Under the pieces are notes generated by a model. That model saw only the letters and a program-made list of their open reading frames with translations. It was not told where the DNA came from and ran no database searches. From assembly GCF_018734325.1 (NCBI RefSeq), contig NZ_CP073754.1, positions 1,302,001-1,366,000 on the forward strand: a stretch of 64,000 bases of DNA. Reading direction: 5' to 3'. Source of the DNA: Methylomonas paludis (GTDB lineage Bacteria; Pseudomonadota; Gammaproteobacteria; Methylococcales; Methylomonadaceae). Shown piece by piece: positions 1 through 10,137 of the stretch (its first letter is position 1; each line of letters opens with the position of its first letter). The position numbers and the translations under genes are program-made.

Positions 1-187
1 GTTCGGCCATCGTCAGAAACCGGCGGTACTGGTGGATTGGCGCAAGGACCAGGTGGAGGTGCCGGAGCAGGATCGGGCGCAGATTGTTGCGGCTTTACAG
101 GCGCTGAGACCGGCGCAGCCGGTTACTGAGGATCAGGTGTTTTATTATTATCTGCAGCATAAAGGTTTGTGGCGGGAGGCGGATTAA
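1..187 (+). CDS. C-terminal end of an unidentified protein (partial)
   Basis: An open frame enters from the left edge and reads 61 codons to a TAA at 185-187; the reading frame begins at base 2. The visible tail is hydrophilic and rich in Gln and charged residues, ending in YYYLQHKGLWREAD. I do not recognise the family. Codon and amino-acid composition (many Gln, Ala, Leu) resemble the giant phage-type gene that begins 420 bases downstream on the same strand, so it could belong to the same virion-protein cluster, but this is only inferred from proximity. Confidence 0.55.
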   Translation, partial: FGHRQKPAVLVDWRKDQVEVPEQDRAQIVAALQALRPAQPVTEDQVFYYYLQHKGLWREAD

Positions 188-607
188 GCAGAGCTGAGCA
201 TTTATAGGCGATATCTGGTAAATCGTCGCGAAAACGTGTATAAAATCAAGCTTTCAGCGCAGGTAGGGTGAATTCGCCGCTAGGTAATCCACCGTCAACA
301 CCTCACAGGCTATCCGGCGTTTTGCTATCGCGAAAACGCCCTACGTGGGTTGCATCGGCTTATTGGGTGCCGGTACGTTCGCCGCTAGGCAATCCACTTT
401 AAACACTCGCGTCTTACTGAACAGATAGTTTGCCGTGCGGATGATTTTCGCCTTGGCCGCTATGTTGGGTGTCGGCTTAACTCGGCACCCTGAAAACCAT
501 GCAAACAGCGGCTTATCAATTACCCATCAGGCTGAAATTCTCAGCAGTGAATCTGGACTCTAGGCTGGAGCGGATATTTTATTATCCACAACAAAAGGAA
601 GTTGGGC
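188..607. other. Intergenic stretch with a repeated 20-mer and a hairpin
   Basis: No gene is visible in these 420 bases. The motif TTCGCCGCTAGGYAATCCAC occurs twice, near 274 and 380. Between the copies lies a GCGTTTT/AAAACGC hairpin near 319-341. A good ribosome-binding site (AAGGAAG, about 595-601) sits just before the following start codon. The repeats look like decayed REP-type sequence. Confidence 0.4.
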
Positions 608-3600
608 ATGGAGCCGATTAATCCGTATTGGCAGGCTATCCAGGGCGAGGCCGCCCAGAATTTACGTTTATCTTTGCAGGGCGCACTGGGCAAACAGCCG
701 GATCAGGAGGCGGAGTTGCAGCATCTGGCCCGGCGTTATCAATTGCCGGTGGATGCCGTCAGGCAGCAACGTGACAGTCTGCAACGCCGTGCCAGTCTGG
801 ATAATCTGGATTATCAGCAACTGGTGCAGCATAGTCCGGTTACCAGTGGCTTTTTAAGCCAGCCGCAGCAGGCCGCTATCGGCCATGATGATATTGCTAA
901 TCTCACGGCGCTGGAACAGGCGCTGCGTTTTGGTCAACATTCGGCTCAGGCTTTATTGTCCGGGGTGTTTGGTTTTGGGGAAGGCGTGGCCGGTCAGGCA
1001 GAGGCAGGCGCGGATTTGTTCAGCCGTTATGTGACCGGGCCGCTGGCCGGGCCAGTATTGCCGGTAGATATCACCGCGCCGGTGGCGGCAGCCTTTCGGC
1101 AAATCCGCCGCAGTCAGCGTGATTGGCGCAATTATTTAACACCGCCGGCACAGGGTAATATGCAGGCCGGTTATTATGCCGGTTTGCAGTCACTGAGCCA
1201 GAATGTGTTGACCTGGCCGCTGGCGCTGGCTACCGATAATCCAGGGCTGGCTCTGCGTAGTATGGCCGGCAATAGCGGTGGTCAGGCTTATGGTCAGGCC
1301 CGTGATCAAGGTTTGGAGGCACCGCAAGCCGCATTATACGGTGCGGGAAATGCTGCCATTGAATATGCCACCGAACAATTGCCGCTGCACAGCCTGTTTA
1401 AGGATGTCAAAGCCGGCACGCCGTTTTTTCAGTTGTTGACCCGGCAGTTGGCTCAGGAAATTCCGGGTGAGCAAGCCGCGACGGCTTTGCAGGATTTGAA
1501 TGAATGGGCAGTGTTGCATCCGCAGCAGACCTGGCAGGATTATCTGGCTGCCCGACCCGATGCGGCTTGGCAAACCCTGGTGGCGACGGCGGTAGCCGGT
1601 GGCGGCCAAACCGGAATTCTGCATGGCGCTGAGGCTTACAGCCGGATGCGTCAAAACCAGTATAGCGCAGCCGGCCGACAGGCCGAGCAGTTGCAGGTCA
1701 TTAATGGTCTGGCGGCAGCCAGCAAGGTATTACCGCGTGATCCGCAGGCCATGCAGGATTTTGTCGCAGCAGTGACTCAGGATCAGCCGGTGCAGCATGT
1801 GTATGCCGATGCGCAAACTCTGCAGCAATCCGGCCTGGATAAATGGCTGAGTGCGATCTTTCCGCCGGCGGCCCGGCAAATGGCCGATGCCCTGGCGTCA
1901 GGCGGGGAAATCAGGATTCCGTTGAGCGATTATGTCAGCCGGGTGGCCGCTGTGCCGGCTCTGGCCCAGGCTTTGCGGGCACATTTGCGGGTTGAGGGTC
2001 AGGCTTTCAGTCAAGCTGAAGCCGAACAGTATCACAGCCGCCATGCTGAAGAATTGCAGGCAGAAGTGCAGCGTCAATTGGATTACCAGCAGTTTGAATA
2101 CAGCATGAAATCCGCCACGGCGGCTGTGCAAACCCGCTTACAGGCGGATTTTGCCGCTGCATCGCCGTTTAGCCGGCATGTTAATGATAATTATGCCGCT
2201 CTGGTCAGTCATTTTTATCAGGTGCAGGCCGAGCGTTTTGGGATCAGCCCGGAACAATTGTATCAGCGTTATCCTTTACGGTTGGCATCTGATGCCGGCG
2301 ATGGGCAATCACCGGCTGGAGCAGACCGCTCTGCCACTGTGCCGCGCGGCAGTTATCGGCCTGATGATTACACCATCACGCTGCATCAGGCTGCCGATTT
2401 ATCCACGTTTTTACATGAAGCGGCGCATTTTTTTCTGGATGTGCAGTTTGGCTTAAGCCGGGAGTTACAGGCCGGTACCACTGAGCCGGTGCTGGAGGCC
2501 GGGACTGATCAGACTGACCAAGCCGAGCAAAGTGCGGCTTTGCATAGTGGTCAGCAACAGTTATTGGCGGACACTCGGCTGTTGCAGGATTGGCTGGGTA
2601 TTGCCGATACCCGGGATTGGTTTGCTCAGGATTTTGAACAGCGCCGCCGCCACCATGAACGCTTTGCCCGGAGTTTTGAAGCTTATCTGTTTGCCGGGAA
2701 AGCGCCATCCTTGTCGCTACAGGCTTTGTTCGAGCGGTTTCGGGCCTGGTTGTTACATATCTACACTAATCTGAAAAATCTGGGCGGAGCGGCGCCGGAA
2801 CCCATACGTGGCGTATTTAGCCGCATGTTGGCCAGTGCCGAGGAAATTCGGCTGGCCGAGCAGGCCAGAGGCATGCGTCCCTTGTTTAAATCGGCGCGGC
2901 CGGCCGGGATGACGGCCAGCCAGTTTAGCACCTATCAGGCATTGCAGCGTCAGGCTGGGCAAGCCGCTAATGCCGCCTTGCAAAAGCGGGTGTTGGGCGA
3001 TATGCAATGGTTAAGTACGGCGCACAGTGAAATTTTACAGGCCTTGCAGGATCAGCATCAGCAGTTACGGGTTGGGCTGAGCCGCACGATTCAGGATGAG
3101 GTGTTGAGCCATCAGCTGTATATGGCCTGGGATATATTAAGTGACCCCAATTCGGATGTGAAGCTGTCTGAAACAGAAATGCGGTCTCGCGGTATTGATC
3201 CGGAGATTATCGGCCGGCTTGGCCGGCTGGGTATGACGACGGCTCAGGCCGAATGGCCGCTGGATGCCGTGGCGGAATGGTATGACTTTAGTTCCGGCCC
3301 GGCCCTGATCAACGCGCTGGCCAATGGGTTACCGCCGCAGATTGCCATGACCCAGGCCCTGGATTGGCATATGTTTCAGAATTATGCCGAAATCAACGAC
3401 AGCACCGAGTTGCGCCGCGCGGCCTGGCGGGCTTTGCATAACAGCCTGCGCGGAGAAGTGCTGGCTATGGAAGCCGTTGCTCTGGCGCAGCTCGGCGGGG
3501 AAATTCCGATCCTGGCAGCCGATGTGCGTGATTATGCCCGGTCTGTGGTGGAAAACACCACTTTGCGTCAATTAAGGGTTGGTCAATATATGTGGGCTGA

Positions 3601-5965
3601 GACCAAGGCGGCGCTGGCTGCTGAACGGGCCTGGCAGGCCGGTGATGTGCAGCAGGCTGCTATTGCCAAACGCCGGCAGCTGATTAACTTTTATGCCGCC
3701 GAAGCGGCATTTCAGGCCGAAGAGGTGCTGAGCCAGGCGCTGCATTATTTTCAGGGCTTTTATAATGGCCATCATGAATTACCGGAGCAGACGCTGGCGA
3801 TGCTGCATGAGACGTTGAGCCGGGCTGGGGTGGCGGCGCAGATGGCTTTGCCGGACGACTATGATTCCTTGATAGAATGGGTGGCCCGTCAGCAGAGCCT
3901 GGGTTTGTGGCCGGAACCGCCGGCGCAGTTTGTTGGCGTCAGCTTACCCCGTTATCTGGATATGCCGGTAGTGCAATTTAAGGCGTATGTAGATTTTATT
4001 CATACCATCCAGCATATCGCTGAATTGGAGGCTGCCCAGCATTGGTGGCAGCCGGGCGGCACAAGCCGATTGCCGGTGCTGCAGCAGCAATTGATGCACA
4101 GCATTCGGGATGCGTATAGCTTGCCGGAAGCCATGCACAGGCCGGCTTTGCCGCCCTTGCGCAATATGCCTTTGGCGGCCAGCCGCATCGCCGATTGGGT
4201 GGGCCGGCTGGATGCCGGCGATCAAAATGGGCCGTTTCGGCGCCTGTTTCTGGATACCGCGTTGCGTGCCGCTCACCAACAGGGACAGCGCTTGGCGGAG
4301 CAGTTGCCGGAGTTAAGCGCGTTACTGGATAATTTACTGGGTGGGCAACAGCCGGAAGGCAAGGGCCAGTATTTTCCCAGTATCCAGCGCAGCCTGACCC
4401 TGGAGATGCGGGTGATCCTGGCTTTGCATACCGGCAATCAGGGCGGTTTACAACATGTGTTGGCTGGTGAAGGTTGGACAGCGGCGCAATTAAATCCGGT
4501 GCTGGATAGTCTGAGCGGCGCCCAATGGCAGCAGATTCAGCAGGTCTGGGATTTTTTTGCCCAGTTCCAGCCGGAAATCGCCGCTCGCCACCGCCGTTTG
4601 TATGGCGTGGAACCGCAATGGCTGACGTTGCTGCCGCGCCGTATCCGTTTGCACAATGCCGGGGTGGTTGAGGAGCTGACGCTGGCCGGCGGTTATTATC
4701 CTTTGCATCTGCATCCGCTGTACCATAAGCCCGGCCCGGATCAGGATATGACTTTGCTGACCCGGCTGAGTTTTTTTCAGCCCTTGCCCGGCAGCAGGCG
4801 CCAGCGCTGGCCTTTGTTATATTCGGTGTCGGAGTTGTTCGACGGTCTGAATGCCATTATTCATGATCTGAGCTGGTATGAAACCTGGTTGGGTATGCGT
4901 CAGCTTTTGCTGTATCCGCCGTTGCGTGCAGAGATGACGCAGCATTGTGATGATGAAAATTGTCTGGGCGAGTTTGAAGAATATTTGCAGCAAATTGCTG
5001 CCGGTAGCCGCCGGGTGGCTCGCGAAGCCGGTTTGGCTTTGGCGCGTAGTCAGCAGTACGGTTTTATGCTGAGTATGGGGGTGGCGGTGATGGAAACGGC
5101 TTTTCAACGGGTGATAAATAAAGCGGTGTTACAAAATATCGAACCCGAGTGGCTGGCCGGCGGTATTTACGCCATGCTGGATAATCCACAGTTATTGATT
5201 CCGGATATTGCCTTTAAGTCGGATCAGTTCACCGACCGTTTATTTGCCCATATCTTTCATTTGGGTGATCGGGAAAAACGTCAAGCCAAACAGATTCCCG
5301 GTTATACCCCCAGTTTGCCGGATGCCATTGCTCAATTGAGCATATCCTATGCCCAGCTTTGTACCGAGATGATAGTCTGGTGGGCGGTATATCAGCGGGC
5401 GCTGCATAATGGTGCTAATGTTGAGCACAGTAGCCAGCTGGCTGACGATTTTTTAGCGGCGCATTTACCGTATAATCGTAAACAGCCTGCTACGCCGCTA
5501 CTCAAACGCCGGGTGGCGGAATTTTATGACTATGCCCGTACCGGTTTGGGCCTGGGTATGGGTCAGGGTGTCAGTGAAGATCAGCGCGCCCAGCTATTGG
5601 CGGAATATTTATGTCGTTTCTCTTTGCCGCTGGTGTTTGTGCCTTTGTTGCAGCGCAGCTTGCCGGAAACCTTGGACAAAGCCGGTTGGCAAGAGCTGAG
5701 CCGGGTGGCGCTGGCTCACGATTTTGGTGAATTATTGCCGGTGCTGGCGGTGTATAAAGCTTTTAATGCCAATATTCAGTCGCAGGCCAATCTGCGCAAG
5801 GTGTTGAAGCCGGAGGATTTTAGCCATTTAAAAACCGCCGGTCTGGAGCGAGTGCTGGATCCGGGCAGTAAATCCCTGGTACAGTTTTTACTGGACACCA
5901 CTTTTGACAATAGTTTTTGGTATGCCGTCACGGCACGGATGGGTTGGGCAAAGCCGAATGAATAA
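608..5965 (+). CDS. Giant phage-type polyvalent virion protein with HExxH motif
   Basis: This 1785-aa protein resembles the very large internal-virion or polyvalent proteins of podovirus-like phages and prophages (T7 gp16-type position, LPD-type proteins). The N-terminal third is Gln/Ala-rich with glycine-rich segments that could insert in membranes. Around residues 590-615 there is a segment of the type ADLSTFLHEAAHFFLDV, whose HEAAH (residues 603-607) is the zinc-metallopeptidase HExxH signature seen in such phage proteins. The rest is long helical sequence with no domain I can name. The ATG at 608 is preferred over the TTG at 602 because AAGGAAG lies six bases upstream. A FemAB-like gene follows after 8 bases. 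It is uninterrupted, which for 5.4 kb of prophage debris suggests recent arrival or selection. Confidence 0.65.
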   Translation: MEPINPYWQAIQGEAAQNLRLSLQGALGKQPDQEAELQHLARRYQLPVDAVRQQRDSLQRRASLDNLDYQQLVQHSPVTSGFLSQPQQAAIGHDDIANLTALEQALRFGQHSAQALLSGVFGFGEGVAGQAEAGADLFSRYVTGPLAGPVLPVDITAPVAAAFRQIRRSQRDWRNYLTPPAQGNMQAGYYAGLQSLSQNVLTWPLALATDNPGLALRSMAGNSGGQAYGQARDQGLEAPQAALYGAGNAAIEYATEQLPLHSLFKDVKAGTPFFQLLTRQLAQEIPGEQAATALQDLNEWAVLHPQQTWQDYLAARPDAAWQTLVATAVAGGGQTGILHGAEAYSRMRQNQYSAAGRQAEQLQVINGLAAASKVLPRDPQAMQDFVAAVTQDQPVQHVYADAQTLQQSGLDKWLSAIFPPAARQMADALASGGEIRIPLSDYVSRVAAVPALAQALRAHLRVEGQAFSQAEAEQYHSRHAEELQAEVQRQLDYQQFEYSMKSATAAVQTRLQADFAAASPFSRHVNDNYAALVSHFYQVQAERFGISPEQLYQRYPLRLASDAGDGQSPAGADRSATVPRGSYRPDDYTITLHQAADLSTFLHEAAHFFLDVQFGLSRELQAGTTEPVLEAGTDQTDQAEQSAALHSGQQQLLADTRLLQDWLGIADTRDWFAQDFEQRRRHHERFARSFEAYLFAGKAPSLSLQALFERFRAWLLHIYTNLKNLGGAAPEPIRGVFSRMLASAEEIRLAEQARGMRPLFKSARPAGMTASQFSTYQALQRQAGQAANAALQKRVLGDMQWLSTAHSEILQALQDQHQQLRVGLSRTIQDEVLSHQLYMAWDILSDPNSDVKLSETEMRSRGIDPEIIGRLGRLGMTTAQAEWPLDAVAEWYDFSSGPALINALANGLPPQIAMTQALDWHMFQNYAEINDSTELRRAAWRALHNSLRGEVLAMEAVALAQLGGEIPILAADVRDYARSVVENTTLRQLRVGQYMWAETKAALAAERAWQAGDVQQAAIAKRRQLINFYAAEAAFQAEEVLSQALHYFQGFYNGHHELPEQTLAMLHETLSRAGVAAQMALPDDYDSLIEWVARQQSLGLWPEPPAQFVGVSLPRYLDMPVVQFKAYVDFIHTIQHIAELEAAQHWWQPGGTSRLPVLQQQLMHSIRDAYSLPEAMHRPALPPLRNMPLAASRIADWVGRLDAGDQNGPFRRLFLDTALRAAHQQGQRLAEQLPELSALLDNLLGGQQPEGKGQYFPSIQRSLTLEMRVILALHTGNQGGLQHVLAGEGWTAAQLNPVLDSLSGAQWQQIQQVWDFFAQFQPEIAARHRRLYGVEPQWLTLLPRRIRLHNAGVVEELTLAGGYYPLHLHPLYHKPGPDQDMTLLTRLSFFQPLPGSRRQRWPLLYSVSELFDGLNAIIHDLSWYETWLGMRQLLLYPPLRAEMTQHCDDENCLGEFEEYLQQIAAGSRRVAREAGLALARSQQYGFMLSMGVAVMETAFQRVINKAVLQNIEPEWLAGGIYAMLDNPQLLIPDIAFKSDQFTDRLFAHIFHLGDREKRQAKQIPGYTPSLPDAIAQLSISYAQLCTEMIVWWAVYQRALHNGANVEHSSQLADDFLAAHLPYNRKQPATPLLKRRVAEFYDYARTGLGLGMGQGVSEDQRAQLLAEYLCRFSLPLVFVPLLQRSLPETLDKAGWQELSRVALAHDFGELLPVLAVYKAFNANIQSQANLRKVLKPEDFSHLKTAGLERVLDPGSKSLVQFLLDTTFDNSFWYAVTARMGWAKPNE

Positions 5966-5973
5966 GCAATGAA

Positions 5974-7107
5974 ATGCAGATAAGTCAGATAAATACTATA
6001 GCCGAACTAAGTGCCGCCGACTGGAATGCCCTGGCCGGGCCGGCCTATCCGTTTATGCGCCATGAGTTTTTGCTGGCACTGGAACGCAGTGGCGCGGTGT
6101 CTGCTCAAACCGGCTGGCAGCCCGCACATTTGCTGGTCACAACCGGTGGGCAGTTGCAGGGGGTGCTGCTCTTGTATTTGAAGCAGCATTCCTGGGGCGA
6201 ATATGTATTTGATCAGCAATGGGCTCAGGCTTACCGCCAATACGGGCTGAACTATTATCCCAAACTGGTTTCGGCGCTGCCGTTTACCCCTTGTGCCGGC
6301 CCCCGGCTGTTGCTGCAGCCGGGTGTTGAGCGGATGCAGGTTTGGGGTTTGCTGATGGATTTTATTAAACAGCTGGCGGTTGAGCGGGGGCTGTCATCCT
6401 GGCATTGTCTGTTTCCGGAAAGCGCAGATTTGGCCTGTTTGCAGGCTTTGGGTTTGAGTATCCGCGCCGGCGTGCAGTTTCAGTGGTTTAATCAGGCGTA
6501 TCAACAGTTTGACGATTTTTTGGCCGGTATGACCGCTGCCAAACGCAAAATGCTGAAACGCGAACGCCGCCGGGTGGCCGAACAGGACATACGTTTGCAA
6601 CGGATTGCCGGGCCAGACATCAAGCCGGACCAATGGCGGCTGTTTTACCGGTTTTATGCCGATACTTATCTGAAGAAAGGTTCCCAGCCCTATCTGAGTC
6701 TGGATTTTTTTCTGGAGATTGCCGCCACCATGCCGGAATATCTGCTGCTGGTGTTGGCCGAGCGTGAAGGTGGTTATATAGCTGCAGCGCTGAGTTTTAC
6801 CGGTGCGGATACTTTGTATGGCCGCTATTGGGGGTGCGCTGATGAGTATGATGCCCTGCATTTTGAGGCTTGTTATTACCAGGGGCTGGAGCATTGTATC
6901 GAGCAAGGCTTGGTCCGGTTTGATTCCGGCGCACAGGGCGAGCATAAAATAGCCCGTGGTTTTGCGCCGGTGCCCACCTATTCGGCACACTGGCTGCAAG
7001 ACCCGCGTTTTGCCGCAGCAGTGGCGGATTTTGTGCAACGCGAACAACTGGCGCTTGCCGATTACCGGCAGCAGGCTCAGAGCTTATTGCCATTTCGGGT
7101 GGCATAA
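5974..7107 (+). CDS. FemAB-like acyltransferase, DUF482/COG3146 family
   Basis: A 377-aa cytoplasmic protein of the DUF482 group, GNAT/FemAB-fold proteins usually labelled peptidogalycan biosynthesis proteins; 370-400 aa is typical. Visible hallmarks are MRHEFLLALERSGAV near the N terminus, SALPFTPCAGPRLL around residues 100-115, a basic segment AAKRKMLKRERRRV near 190, and the C-terminal block YGRYWGCADEYDALHFEACYYQGLEHCI followed by FDSGAQGEHKIARGF. The family is thought to transfer aminoacyl or acyl groups, but the substrate is not established. It starts 8 bases after the giant virion-type gene with only a weak ribosome-binding site, suggesting translational coupling. This is normally a chromosomal gene, so its tight linkage to a phage-like ORF is odd. 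Confidence 0.8.
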   Translation: MQISQINTIAELSAADWNALAGPAYPFMRHEFLLALERSGAVSAQTGWQPAHLLVTTGGQLQGVLLLYLKQHSWGEYVFDQQWAQAYRQYGLNYYPKLVSALPFTPCAGPRLLLQPGVERMQVWGLLMDFIKQLAVERGLSSWHCLFPESADLACLQALGLSIRAGVQFQWFNQAYQQFDDFLAGMTAAKRKMLKRERRRVAEQDIRLQRIAGPDIKPDQWRLFYRFYADTYLKKGSQPYLSLDFFLEIAATMPEYLLLVLAEREGGYIAAALSFTGADTLYGRYWGCADEYDALHFEACYYQGLEHCIEQGLVRFDSGAQGEHKIARGFAPVPTYSAHWLQDPRFAAAVADFVQREQLALADYRQQAQSLLPFRVA

Positions 7108-7134
7108 CCATCGCCAACGCCAAACAAACACCTC

Positions 7135-7734
7135 TTAAACTGATTTCTTTAAAACCAGCAGCCGGTTGTTGGCCGGCATGGCGTAATCCGCCTCCAAACG
7201 GCAACCGGCAGCGCCGGCTAAAGCCAAAATATCTTCCTGATGTTTGATACCGCTTACCGGATTTTGGTTTTTCAGCCAGACATCAAAATTGGCGTTGCTG
7301 GGGCTGGTGTATTGGCCCTGGTAATTGAACGGGCCGTACAGGCAAATTAAGGCTTGATCATTAAGATACTCGGCCAGTCTGGCGAACATTATTGCCACCT
7401 CGGCCAGGCTCATGATATGCAGGGTATTGGCACTGAATAAAGCGTCTATGCTGTTGCAGGGCCAGACTGGATCAGTTACATCCAGTGCTAAAGGCGGCAG
7501 CAGATTGTTTAAGCCGGCTTCGGCCTGCCACAGGCGGATGCCGTCCAGATTGACGGCGCGATCAGTGGCTTGCCAGTGGATGTGCGGCAAGTGTTCGGCA
7601 AAATAACAGGCATGCTGGCCGGTACCGCTGCCGATTTCCCACACGGTTTGTGCCGGCTGGTAAACTTGGCGCAGGATGGCAAGGATGGGCTGTTTGTTGT
7701 TTTCGCAGGCTTGAGAATAGGGTTTGGCAGACAT
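7135..7734 (-). CDS. DUF938 family SAM-dependent methyltransferase
   Basis: A 199-aa class I methyltransferase-fold protein of the DUF938 family, close to the normal family length of about 200. The N terminus (KPYSQACENNKQPIL) and the glycine-rich SAM loop VWEIGSGTGQHACYFAEHLP around residues 31-50 are typical, as are the NTLHIMS segment and the LYGPFNYQGQYTSPSNANFD block. The substrate of the family is unknown. It is convergent with the upstream FemAB-like gene and lies 8 bases after the secreted propeller gene on the same strand, so the two may be co-transcribed. Confidence 0.85.
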   Translation of the reverse strand: MSAKPYSQACENNKQPILAILRQVYQPAQTVWEIGSGTGQHACYFAEHLPHIHWQATDRAVNLDGIRLWQAEAGLNNLLPPLALDVTDPVWPCNSIDALFSANTLHIMSLAEVAIMFARLAEYLNDQALICLYGPFNYQGQYTSPSNANFDVWLKNQNPVSGIKHQEDILALAGAAGCRLEADYAMPANNRLLVLKKSV

Positions 7735-7742
7735 GGGCTGGA

Positions 7743-9614
7743 TTACGGAGCGGTGATAAGCCAGACAAAGTGAGCGATTCTGGGTGGGTTAAAATTATCG
7801 CTGACGGATAGGTTAACGGTTTGGGTCTCGGCTGTCGTGGGAGTCCCGGCGATCAGGCCGGTTTTAGGGTTGATGCTTAAACCATCCGGGAGATTGGTGG
7901 CGCTAAAGCTTAAGGTGTCGCCTTGGGCATCCCTGGCTGATAGGCTGAGATTGACAGGCGTGCCCACAACGGTGGTCTGTTTGCCAGGCACCAGAAGACT
8001 GGGCGGTGGATTGTCCTGTGAGGCAAACAGGCCGTACACGGTAATCTGTCGGGACAAGGTAGGCGCATACACTTTGCCGTTGGTGACGACCGGTATATTC
8101 CAGACATCGTAATTGCCGAATTTATCGGATAGGTAGTGTTGGGAGCTCCAAAGTTCATTTTTCAGGTTTTCGGCATCCAAAGCCCGGATCACACCTTGAT
8201 TATTACTTGCAGATATTCTTGAGGCTGCCCAGACGATACCTGTGCCGGATTGTCCGCCGTTGGCGGATAATGACAAGGCACCGCCGACGATGGCGTCTGA
8301 AACAGCGCTGGATAGAGAAACAGCTCTAGGGTTGATTGTTTGGCCATCAAAAGCATAGGCTTTGGCTGTCGAATTGGTGGGCATATCAAACAGCAGGCTG
8401 CCGCCCTGTGCGGCACTGCGTTGCCAATAGACCAGTCCGCTGAAGATTGCCCTGGTTTGGCCGGTGCCGCCTTTCCCAGTATTGAACACCTGCACTACCT
8501 GTTTGTCATTTTTTACCAGTTTGCCCAGATTATCCTTGTGCCATAAATAATAATTACCGTATTTACCGCCGCCGGCCACCAGCGAGGTGCCGGGTATCAG
8601 AAGTGGTCCGGAACTGGCCATATCCATATCCCACTTGTCGAGGTGTAACCAGTTGGCCGGGGTAAACCAGTCAACCAGTTTCAGATGCTGATGGGTGTCA
8701 AATTTTAATAGACTCTCGGTAAAGTTACTGATGCCGTCGTAAGCATTATTGGTTTTGCTGCTCCAGGAATTACCGACAAACAAATAGACAAAGCCATTGT
8801 CATCAACCATCGGTGCACGGCCTGATTGCCAGATGCCGCCACCGCGGCTGGCGGTGACAATAGGGGCGAATGCGCCGGTTTGTTTCAGGGTTCTAGCATC
8901 ATAAGACATCACAAAGCCATTGCCGCCGCCGCTGTCCTCATTGAGCAAACTGAAAGCAATAATGATTTGACCATTGGCCAGCGCCAGTCCGGCGCGCTGG
9001 TTAAGATTGGTCGGGACAAAATTAACGGTTTTTCCGGCCGCTGTATACGATCCGGTCAATGTCACCGGGCTGCCGAATTTGTCCTGACCGGTGCTGATGT
9101 CGATGGCGTAAAGCGCGGCTTCCCGCTTTAGGGTGCTAAAGTTGTTAGCCACGACATACATAGTATTGGTGTTAGGGTCTATGACCGGTACGCTGAATAT
9201 AACCCAATTTGGATAGCGGTCCTGTTTGGTTTCGGTATTCAGCGATCTAAACCAGAGCGGCGGGCCGCTGCTGTCGGCATCATAAGCATAGATACCGCCG
9301 CCGGAGCTTACGGTAAAAATGACATTGTGCACATAATGGTTAACCGTCAGGTTGGGTACATAAAGGGGTTGGGCAAACACCAAACCGTTAACCGGCATGG
9401 TAAACAGCAAGCCAAAATCAGCATGGTTAACATTAGAGGTGTTAAGGATGGTTTCCTGCAGATTCGCGCCGGTTCTATAATGGTCATAGCGGCTTTCGTA
9501 AATAGGTCTCGGGTTGGCATAGCCTTGGGCTAGAAATCCTGATAAGCAGATTACAGTTACAAAAGCAGTCAGTATCCGGAGTTTATTGTTGGAGAGGAGG
9601 CGGATTTTGTTCAA
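7743..9614 (-). CDS. Secreted PQQ-like beta-propeller protein with C-terminal Ig-like domain
   Basis: A 623-aa exported protein. A signal peptide (hydrophobic stretch AFVTVICLSGFLAQGYA) is followed by repeated blade-like segments such as GGGIYAYDADSSGPPLWFRSL and GVIRALDAENLKNELWSS, matching the PQQ-like/quinoprotein propeller fold. It lacks the disulfide and catalytic signatures of true PQQ alcohol dehydrogenases that I could recognise. The last 90 residues (NLPDGLSINPKTGLIAGTP) form a He_PIG/Ig-like domain. The start is a TTG at 9614 with AAGGG about seven bases upstream; no earlier ATG is available. Location is presumably periplasmic or extracellular. Its role could be structural or carbohydrate-binding; no substrate can be inferred. 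Confidence 0.75.
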   Translation of the reverse strand: MNKIRLLSNNKLRILTAFVTVICLSGFLAQGYANPRPIYESRYDHYRTGANLQETILNTSNVNHADFGLLFTMPVNGLVFAQPLYVPNLTVNHYVHNVIFTVSSGGGIYAYDADSSGPPLWFRSLNTETKQDRYPNWVIFSVPVIDPNTNTMYVVANNFSTLKREAALYAIDISTGQDKFGSPVTLTGSYTAAGKTVNFVPTNLNQRAGLALANGQIIIAFSLLNEDSGGGNGFVMSYDARTLKQTGAFAPIVTASRGGGIWQSGRAPMVDDNGFVYLFVGNSWSSKTNNAYDGISNFTESLLKFDTHQHLKLVDWFTPANWLHLDKWDMDMASSGPLLIPGTSLVAGGGKYGNYYLWHKDNLGKLVKNDKQVVQVFNTGKGGTGQTRAIFSGLVYWQRSAAQGGSLLFDMPTNSTAKAYAFDGQTINPRAVSLSSAVSDAIVGGALSLSANGGQSGTGIVWAASRISASNNQGVIRALDAENLKNELWSSQHYLSDKFGNYDVWNIPVVTNGKVYAPTLSRQITVYGLFASQDNPPPSLLVPGKQTTVVGTPVNLSLSARDAQGDTLSFSATNLPDGLSINPKTGLIAGTPTTAETQTVNLSVSDNFNPPRIAHFVWLITAP

Positions 9615-9717
9615 GTGTATGCCCTTAACATCTTAATATTGCAAGTATAACTTAGTAAGAGGCAATTGGGTGACTGGTAACATAGGCTAGCCGTCAATTA
9701 TCGGGTTGGCCGGGCAG

Positions 9718-9999
9718 TCAGTGAGTCGCTATTTTTGCGAAAGCTTGTTTAGGGGCATCCCAGCCCCAACAAGCGGCAAAAATTACGCGACCGCTAATGC
9801 CTCCGGCGGCCCCGATTCGTCCTCCTCACCTCGTTCCGACCCAACAAGGGGTCGGAACTTCGGCTCCAAGTGACTTGACGGCGTTTCGCGATGCCTTGCA
9901 GGTTTTCTCCGCTTCGCTTCGAAAACCCGCCCGGCGCTACGCCTATCGGGGACTAAAAATCTTCGCTCCACTTACGTTCCGCTTCCAAGATTTTCAGCG
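9718..9999 (-). repeat. 283-bp structured interspersed repeat, copy 1
   Basis: This 282-bp block is the reverse complement of 25694-25976. By eye the copies differ by one base insertion in the loop-proximal part of the GTTCCGACC hairpin and otherwise appear near-identical. It holds several internal hairpins (TTCCGACCC/GGGTCGGAA, GGTTTTC/GAAAACC, AATCTT/AAGATT) but no terminal inverted repeat and no long ORF. Flanking sequence outside the block is unrelated to that of copy 2, which defines the ends. Here it lies between the propeller gene and a small Met-rich gene and breaks nothing visible. Confidence 0.85.
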
Positions 10000-10137
10000 A
10001 GCGTAGGGTGAAAACATGGCTTATTCTGGCCAGTTTAGCAAGTTGCCACTGGCTAAAGCCCGGCAGGCGGACTGCCGAGCTTGATTGGTGATTATGCCGG
10101 TATTGGGTGGCAGGTGTGACCGGTCATCAATAATAGC

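Noticed and set aside
6394-7047. 217-codon minus-strand frame over the FemAB-like gene
   Set aside because: It is the shadow of a gene with clear family features on the plus strand.
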